Source of the DNA: Asanoa siamensis
Lineage (GTDB): Bacteria > Actinomycetota > Actinomycetes > Mycobacteriales > Micromonosporaceae
Assembly (NCBI RefSeq): GCF_016862555.1
Contig: NZ_BONE01000034.1
Location: 26,241-90,240, forward strand
DNA: 64,000 nt
Direction: 5' to 3'
In this document: positions 59,220 through 64,000 of the stretch, in pieces
How the letters are laid out: every line of letters begins with the position of its first letter
Position numbering within the stretch: position 1 is the stretch's first letter
The notes under the pieces: model-generated
Databases searched by the model: none
What the model saw: only the letters and a program-made list of their open reading frames with translations
Told to the model about the DNA's origin: nothing
Position numbers and translations under genes: made by a program

Positions 59220-59867
59220 TCACGCACCGGGGGTGAGGACGACGGCGATCCGGTCGGCGTCGGCGAGCAGGACGACCGCGGCCACGTCGGAGGCCTTGAG
59301 CGCGAGGTAGACCGTTGCGTTCGTGCGCTCCACGGCCATGTCGATGACGGTGGCGTCGTACCGGGTGACCGCCTGGGCCGCGCCCTTCTCGGGTGTGCCG
59401 ACCAGGATCACCTTGTCGCCCGGCTGTAGCCGCCGGGCCGGCACCTGGTTGGCCCGCAGGCCGAGCGCGACCTGCTGCTGGCCCGCGCCGAGCAGCGGCT
59501 TGTCGGTCAGGTGCCCCATGGTCAGCAGCGAGCCGGGCACCAGCGGCACGGCGGCGCGCTTGCCGACGACCTGGGCCTGTTGGCTGGCCGGCACTGGTGC
59601 CAGGCCGGCACCACCAGCCACCTGTACGGTCACCAGGTCGTCGGCGGTCAGCGTGGTGCCCTGGGGCACCTGGCGCGCGACGGCGAGGTAGGAGCCGGTC
59701 GCCTTCACCGACGTGATCGCGAACGCGGCGCCGAGGCCGCCGAGCGCGATCAGCAGCACGGCGAGCCCGAGCAGCCCTGGGCGCATCCGGCGCTGGCGGA
59801 TCACCTTGGGCGGGGCCACCGGTGCGGGCACCGGGATGGCGTTGTTGCGGGTGGGCGTCGCGGTCAC
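59220..59867 (-). CDS. cpaB: CpaB-like pilus assembly protein with SAF domain
   Basis: A 215-residue protein with one N-terminal transmembrane segment (LLGLAVLLIALGGLGAAFAI), a SAF domain (YLAVARQVPQGTTLTADDLV, VPLVPGSLLTMGHLT) and a CpaB/RcpC-like C-terminus (LQPGDKVILVGTPEKG). GTG start overlaps the preceding stop; 3 bp separate it from the CpaE-like gene. Confidence 0.87.
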   Translation of the reverse strand: MTATPTRNNAIPVPAPVAPPKVIRQRRMRPGLLGLAVLLIALGGLGAAFAITSVKATGSYLAVARQVPQGTTLTADDLVTVQVAGGAGLAPVPASQQAQVVGKRAAVPLVPGSLLTMGHLTDKPLLGAGQQQVALGLRANQVPARRLQPGDKVILVGTPEKGAAQAVTRYDATVIDMAVERTNATVYLALKASDVAAVVLLADADRIAVVLTPGA

Positions 59868-60811
59868 TTGGTCACCACCTGGAGCTCGTCGATCAGGATC
59901 TCCGCGACGTCGCTCTCCCGGAAGACGCCGCCGATCGTGTTGCCCTGGTCGTCGCCGACGCCCCACGTGACGCTCCACGTGGTGGTCGCGCTGACCTCGA
60001 ACGGGACGGCCTTGCCGGCGGCGCTGCGCTTGCTGGCCACGCGGTAGCCGTCGTACCCGCAGGTGGGCGATCTGCCGCCCTGACGCACGTACGGCGTGCC
60101 GGGGTTGGTGCAGGTCACGGTGTTGCCGTCGCCCATGTCCCAGACGATCCGCTCGACCACGGCGACCAGGTTGACGGTGACGCCGCCCTCGGACTCGCTG
60201 GCGGTGAGCGGACCCCAACTGCTCTCGTCGTCACCCGGGTCGGTGTCAGCCGGCACCCAGAGCCAGACCGGCAGCCCGACCAGGCCGGCCTTGCCCGGCT
60301 CCGGCGCGATGCCCAGCTCAGGTGGGAGCAGGTCGAGGCTGGCCAGCGCGCGGTTGGCCAGTTCCGCGGGGTCGGGCGCCGCGAAGCCCGGAGGCGGATC
60401 CGCGAGGACGACGGGCTCGCCGCCGGCCAGGCCGCCGGCGCCGCAACTGCGGATGTAGGAGGTCATGCCCTCCGGCACGCCCGCCGGTTGGGGCTCGGCC
60501 ACCCGGTAGTAGCAGCCGTCCGAGGAGTTGAACCAGCCGAGCAGCGGGTCCTGGCAGGGCACTTCCTCGCCGTCGCGGACGCATGGGCCGCCGCCACCGC
60601 CGCCACTGCCGTTTCCGTTGCCATTGCCGCCGCCACCGCCGTTGCCCGTGCCGCCGCCCTCCTCGCCCCAGCCTTCGCAGGTGGTCTGGTTGGGCGGGCA
60701 CTCCGCGCCGCCGTCGGCCGCGAGCGCGGTGACGGCGTTCGCGGCGGCGAGCGTGAGGATGAGGCCGGCGGCGAACACGGCGAGCCGCGTCGCCTTGTGT
60801 CGGGTCAGCAC
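59864..60811 (-). CDS. secreted protein of the pilus operon, Gly/Asn-rich linker
   Basis: A 315-residue exported protein: signal peptide to about residue 31 (AANAVTALAADGG), a Gly/Asn-rich low-complexity linker (about 52-75), several Cys residues that may form disulfides, and a C-terminal beta domain with VVERIVWDMGDGNTVTCTNPG and WSVTWGVGDDQGN reminiscent of PKD-type strands. Probably a surface component of the pilus system. Overlaps the lipoprotein stop and the cpaB start. Confidence 0.75.
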   Translation of the reverse strand: MLTRHKATRLAVFAAGLILTLAAANAVTALAADGGAECPPNQTTCEGWGEEGGGTGNGGGGGNGNGNGSGGGGGGPCVRDGEEVPCQDPLLGWFNSSDGCYYRVAEPQPAGVPEGMTSYIRSCGAGGLAGGEPVVLADPPPGFAAPDPAELANRALASLDLLPPELGIAPEPGKAGLVGLPVWLWVPADTDPGDDESSWGPLTASESEGGVTVNLVAVVERIVWDMGDGNTVTCTNPGTPYVRQGGRSPTCGYDGYRVASKRSAAGKAVPFEVSATTTWSVTWGVGDDQGNTIGGVFRESDVAEILIDELQVVTK

Positions 60812-61350
60812 GGCTGGTCCCGGTGCGCCAGGCCGACGTTGACCAACCAGCGGCCGTCGGGGTAGCGGCTCGCGGTCGCCGTGGCCACGTATCGGCCGGC
60901 GGTGTGGTCCTTGAGCTTCTTCTTCGTCTTCGCGTTGACCATCGTGTAGCCGGTGGCGTCGATGCAGTCCTGGATCGAGACGGTCGCCGGCACGGAATCC
61001 AAGCTCACGGCGGTTACGCGTGGGTCGGAAATGAGTTTGCCGGTACGCATCGCACCGTGCTCCTTAATGTCGCGAATAGTGGTCCGGACGCGGGTCAGCA
61101 GCGGATCGGCGAGGTATTTCTTCAGCTCCGGATAGTTCGGGTCCGGAATTGCCTCGGCCTTTCGGGCGGCCGCGAGATAACCGGCGTACGCGTCGAGAGC
61201 GGCCTTTGTGGCCGTGGCCGTTTCGGGGTCGGCCGAGCGCGCCGGCGCATTGTCGAACGAGGCCGTCGCGGGCGGCTCGGAACCGCAGGCGGCAAGGGCC
61301 GCCGCGAGCGCGACGGCGACGACGGCGCACGCCGTTCGTGGTGCGGGCAC
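60805..61350 (-). CDS. lipoprotein at the head of the pilus operon
   Basis: A 181-residue exported lipoprotein: signal peptide with lipobox LAAC (Cys at about 21), then a helical region (ALDAYAGYLAAARKAEAIPDPNYPELKKYLADPL) and a beta-rich NTF2-like segment (VSIQDCIDATGYTMVNAKTKKKLKDH, RWLVNVGLAH). Similar lipoproteins occur in actinobacterial tad loci. The start is the GTG at 61350 with GGGAGG upstream. Confidence 0.78.
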   Translation of the reverse strand: MPAPRTACAVVAVALAAALAACGSEPPATASFDNAPARSADPETATATKAALDAYAGYLAAARKAEAIPDPNYPELKKYLADPLLTRVRTTIRDIKEHGAMRTGKLISDPRVTAVSLDSVPATVSIQDCIDATGYTMVNAKTKKKLKDHTAGRYVATATASRYPDGRWLVNVGLAHRDQPC

Positions 61351-61833
61351 GGTGCATCCTCCCTGCGTCGCCTGGGACCGTGGGCGAGACTGGGCGTGGT
61401 CATCCAAAGGTCGGACGGTGATCCGACCCGCGTTTCGTATTTACGAGCTTTATCGGCGGTAGTGCAACACCCGAGGGCCGAGCATAGGCTGACGATCGCC
61501 GATGCAACAGGGGCGATCTCAAATAACACGTACGGTCACGGCTGCGGGCTGGATCGGCCGGAAAGGATCAATCATGGCGGCGTATTTCGGCCGGCTGCGG
61601 CACTCGGGTGTACGCGATCCGCGGTTCTTATCTAACGACGGACAGCGTGTGCGATTCGCGCCGCGATATGCGCGAGACCGTCGGTTTGTGTCCGATTCAC
61701 GGATCGGCTCTCGGGCTGTTGATGGCGCGACGTTGTCCACGGACCCTGGTCCGGCCGGCGTGGCCGCCCGTGGTCCTGGAAGATCGACTATTGCGATCAT
61801 GCCAACACGTTCCGTGACTGTTGGAGGGTTGTC
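61351..61833. other. 480-bp divergent control region of the tad locus
   Basis: Lies between the divergent pilus operon and the prepilin peptidase gene. Parts are noticeably less G+C-rich (around 61430-61460 and 61500-61520), as expected of a promoter region. A frame on the plus strand (61574-61837) has a weak GAAAGGA site and ends in a GTGA overlap with the peptidase, but its codon composition is irregular; I do not call it a gene. Confidence 0.5.
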
Positions 61834-62574
61834 GTGACGGTGGCAGGACGCGTACGCACGGCGCCGCGCTGGCTACCGGCCGTGTTGGTGGTGCCGTTGC
61901 TGCGCCGGCTGGCGCTGCGCCACGCCGTGGCGCCGGGTATGCCGTGGCGGGACACCTGCCCGGCGTGTGACGGCGCGGTCGGGCTCGACGGTGCGCTGTG
62001 GCCGCTCGGGCGGTGTGGTGCGTGCGCCGCGCGGGTGGGGCCGCCGCCGTTCGCGGTGGAGGGGCTCGCGCTGCTGGCCGTCGTGGTGGGGGTGGTGGCC
62101 GTGCCGCTCGCCGTCGTGCCCGCTTATGCGTGGTGGGCGGCGTTCGCCGTACCCCTGGTGCTCGTCGATCTGGCCGTGCACCGGCTGCCGGACCGGTTGA
62201 CGTTGCCGGCCGCTGTCGGCGTGGTCCTGCTGCTCGGTGCGGCCGCCGCGGTCGGTGGTGGGTTCGACCGGTGGTGGCGTGCGGTGTTGGCGGGCGCGGC
62301 GGTCGCGCTGTTCTTCGCGGCGACGACGCTGGTGCTCGGGCGGCGGGGCTTCGGTCTCGGTGACGCGAAGCTCGCGCTGAGCTGTGCGGCGCTGCTCGGC
62401 TGGTTCGGATGGGGCGCGGTTTTGCTGGGGATGATGGCCGGCCTGGTCGCGTCGGCGGTGGTCAGTCTGGGTTTGTTGGTGCTCGGCCGGGTGCGGTGGT
62501 CGAGCCACCTGCCGTTCGGGCCGTTCCTCGTGCTGGGGACGGTGGTGGGGATTCTTGTCGTACCCGGCTCGTAG
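61834..62574 (+). CDS. tadV: prepilin peptidase (A24 family)
   Basis: A 246-residue membrane aspartyl protease. The N-terminal zinc-type Cys pairs (CPACDG, CGAC) and the two catalytic Asp sites (LVDLAVHRLPDRLTLP and GFGLGDAKLALS) are present, with about six transmembrane segments. It cleaves the leaders of the Flp/TadE-type proteins of the divergent operon. GTG start with TTGGAGGG upstream. Confidence 0.9.
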   Translation: MTVAGRVRTAPRWLPAVLVVPLLRRLALRHAVAPGMPWRDTCPACDGAVGLDGALWPLGRCGACAARVGPPPFAVEGLALLAVVVGVVAVPLAVVPAYAWWAAFAVPLVLVDLAVHRLPDRLTLPAAVGVVLLLGAAAAVGGGFDRWWRAVLAGAAVALFFAATTLVLGRRGFGLGDAKLALSCAALLGWFGWGAVLLGMMAGLVASAVVSLGLLVLGRVRWSSHLPFGPFLVLGTVVGILVVPGS

Positions 62575-62583
62575 CGTGGTCAC

Positions 62584-62952
62584 GTGGTCACCATCGACGA
62601 GGTGCGCCGGCTCGCCAGCACGCTGCCGCGGGCCTATGAGGTGCTGGTCCGCGACCGGGTCAAGTTCCGGGTCAAACAGATCGTGTTCCTGTCCTTCTCC
62701 CGTGACGAGGCGGTGATGGGTTTCGGCTATCCCAAAGAGGAGCGGGCCGCGCTGGTCGCGGCCGAGCCCGACAAGTTCCTGATGCCGGAGCCGTCCGACG
62801 AGCGCTACAACTGGGTCCGGGTGCGGCTGGCCGCGCTCGACGAGGCCGAGATGCGTGAGCTCGTGCTCGACTCGTGGCGGATGTGCGTTCCCAAGCGGGT
62901 CGCGCGGGAATTCCTGGAGGGCCCGCCGGGCGCGCTAACGTCCAACGGGTGA
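62584..62952 (+). CDS. MmcQ/YjbR family DNA-binding-like protein
   Basis: A 122-residue protein of the usual size: TIDEVRRLASTLPRAYEVL, KQIVFLSFSRDEAVMGFGYP, ERYNWVRVRLAALDEAEMRELVLDSWRMCVPKRVA. The cyanobacterial-type double-wing fold is common and its role is unproven. GTG start 9 bp after the peptidase stop; its own stop overlaps the next gene. Confidence 0.85.
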   Translation: MVTIDEVRRLASTLPRAYEVLVRDRVKFRVKQIVFLSFSRDEAVMGFGYPKEERAALVAAEPDKFLMPEPSDERYNWVRVRLAALDEAEMRELVLDSWRMCVPKRVAREFLEGPPGALTSNG

Positions 62953-63533
62953 CAGCGGAGACGATGGTCGGGTTCGGCCGCAAGCAGGCATGGCTGGCGA
63001 TCCGCGGCCGTGACCCGGGCGCGGTCGTCGAGGCCCTGGGCCTGCGCGACCTGGGCCCGGCACCGTGGCGCGAGGGCGTCGACCTGGCGCACCTGACCGA
63101 CGACCGGCTGGCGGTGACGCCGCCCCTGCCCGGGGCGCGCGACAACGACTGGATCCTGGTCGCCGGCCGGCGGCTGTTCACGATCCCGAGCACGGTCGAG
63201 GCGGTGGCGCTTTCGGTCGCGCTGGAGACCGAGGTGCAGTTCTTCGCGACCCACCGGGTGGGCGAGCAACACCGCTGGGTCCGCGCGGTCGACGGCGTCC
63301 TGGTCCGCGCTTTCGACTTCGTGGGCGAAACAGGCGCGGTCACCGAGTGGCGCGGCGACCCTGACGACGCGGAACGCGCGCTGGGCCTCCCGGAAGCGGC
63401 CCCTGACGACGACGCTCTCCTGGTCGGTGAGGACGATGTCGCGCGCCTGGCGGGCCGTTGGAGCGTCGACCCGACATCGCTCGACGGCCGTCCGTCACCT
63501 GGTCGACTACACGTCGCGGCGGCTCCGGAGTGA
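62949..63533 (+). CDS. hypothetical protein
   Basis: A 194-residue soluble alpha/beta protein (VGFGRKQAWLAIRGRDPGAVVEALGLRDLG; DNDWILVAGRRLFTIPS; VQFFATHRVGEQHRWVRAVDGVLVRAFDFVGETG). Its pattern of beta strands with W and G recalls SMI1/SUKH-like or immunity-type proteins, but no family is certain. GTG start coupled to the previous gene (GTGA). Confidence 0.65.
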   Translation: MTAETMVGFGRKQAWLAIRGRDPGAVVEALGLRDLGPAPWREGVDLAHLTDDRLAVTPPLPGARDNDWILVAGRRLFTIPSTVEAVALSVALETEVQFFATHRVGEQHRWVRAVDGVLVRAFDFVGETGAVTEWRGDPDDAERALGLPEAAPDDDALLVGEDDVARLAGRWSVDPTSLDGRPSPGRLHVAAAPE

Positions 63534-63579
63534 CCCGACGCGTCCTGCGCCCGGCGGTGCGTCGGAGCCGACGCGGCTG

Positions 63580-63984
63580 ATGTCAGTGGCGTTCGAGTGG
63601 CGTGGCCGGTTCACCAACGCGGAGATCACCGCGTTGCACGCCGCGGGTTTCGGACCGTCCGCCGCCGCGGACGACTGGTCGGGCCGGCTGCTGAGGCACA
63701 GCCTCGGGTGGGTCTGTGCCCGTGCCGACGACGGCGCGCTCGTCGGCTTCGTCAACGTGGCCTGGGACGGCGCGACCCACGCCTTCATCCTGGACACGGT
63801 CGTCGCGCCGACCGCCCGCCATCAGGGAGTCGGCGCCCGCCTGGTCCGACTCGCCGCCGACCAGGCCCGCGCTGCCGGCGTGCACTGGCTGCACGTCGAC
63901 TTCGAACCCCACCTCCGCGACTTCTACCTCGGAGCCTGCGGCTTCCGCCCGACCGAAGCCGGACTGATCGCCTTGTCCGGCTGA
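63580..63984 (+). CDS. GNAT family N-acetyltransferase
   Basis: A 134-residue GNAT protein. It has the beta4 strand AFILDTVVAPTARHQGVGARLVRLAADQARAAG with the acetyl-CoA loop Q-G-V-G-A, and the C-terminal LGACGFRPTEAGL. I start at the ATG at 63580; in-frame sequence upstream overlaps the previous gene. Substrate unknown. Confidence 0.85.
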   Translation: MSVAFEWRGRFTNAEITALHAAGFGPSAAADDWSGRLLRHSLGWVCARADDGALVGFVNVAWDGATHAFILDTVVAPTARHQGVGARLVRLAADQARAAGVHWLHVDFEPHLRDFYLGACGFRPTEAGLIALSG

Positions 63985-64000
63985 GCCGGACAACCGCGAT

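Noticed and set aside
61574..61837. Small plus-strand gene overlapping the prepilin peptidase start by GTGA
   Set aside because: Codon composition is irregular (for example TTA, TCT, CGA close together) and the protein has no fold or signal; the overlap may be chance. Left as control region.

Overview
This is high-G+C actinobacterial DNA. A sampled core stretch (28321-28380) has 41 G+C out of 60, GTG and TTG starts are common, genes are packed with ATGA/GTGA overlaps, and several promoters of the TAnnnT type sit directly in front of leaderless starts. The gene content (DUF2786 gene, selA with tRNA-Sec, B12-type MerR regulator with carotenoid genes, GH87 alpha-1,3-glucanases, a compact tad pilus operon, pSAM2-like integrated element) suggests a Micromonosporaceae-type actinomycete. 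That placement is inference.

Layout. (1) 1-7000: core genes, namely an acetyltransferase (cut by the window), a DUF2786 protein, a hotdog thioesterase, a solitary branched-chain amino-acid type binding lipoprotein whose two halves are in swapped order, two Asp-rich repeat proteins, then selA downstream of tRNA-Sec, and a peptidase-like protein. (2) 7010-22757: an integrated element of about 15.7 kb bounded by a 66-bp direct repeat made from the 3' part of tRNA-Phe. It carries a tyrosine integrase, a frameshifted excisionase, an FtsK-type DNA translocase with spread-type membrane proteins, two paralogous XRE/PLD-like regulators, a Nudix protein (compare Pif of pSAM2) and an HD phosphohydrolase. 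No replication initiator is visible. Its left third (7652-13215) is a lower-G+C cargo block that looks like a defence island: two HEPN-motif proteins, a Ser/Thr kinase with an unrecognised C-terminal half, and an OLD-like ATPase-TOPRIM protein. (3) 22712-22981: tRNA-Phe, tRNA-Asp and tRNA-Glu. (4) 23135-33473: a polysaccharide deacetylase, then a light-response/carotenoid locus with crtE-crtI-idi-litR-like on one strand and crtB-photolyase on the other, then a beta-lactamase-fold hydrolase, a pyridine-nucleotide disulfide oxidoreductase and a Uma2 nuclease. (5) 33611-47390: a LacI regulator, an exact 14-bp CebR-type operator, a sugar ABC importer without its ATPase, a GH13 alpha-glucosidase and two large secreted GH87-type enzymes, the second frameshifted. 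Together they look like an alpha-1,3-glucan utilisation locus. (6) 47463-52337: assorted genes and a 650-bp non-coding tract of roughly 59-bp degenerate tandem repeats. (7) 52391-62574: a complete-looking tad/Flp pilus operon on the minus strand, with the prepilin peptidase divergent at its head. (8) 62584-63984: small housekeeping-type genes.

Strongest leads: the circularly permuted substrate-binding protein, the kinase plus ATPase-TOPRIM cargo in the element, two small element genes that appear to start on ATC, and the tandem-repeat tract. No rRNA, CRISPR array or classical IS element was found.
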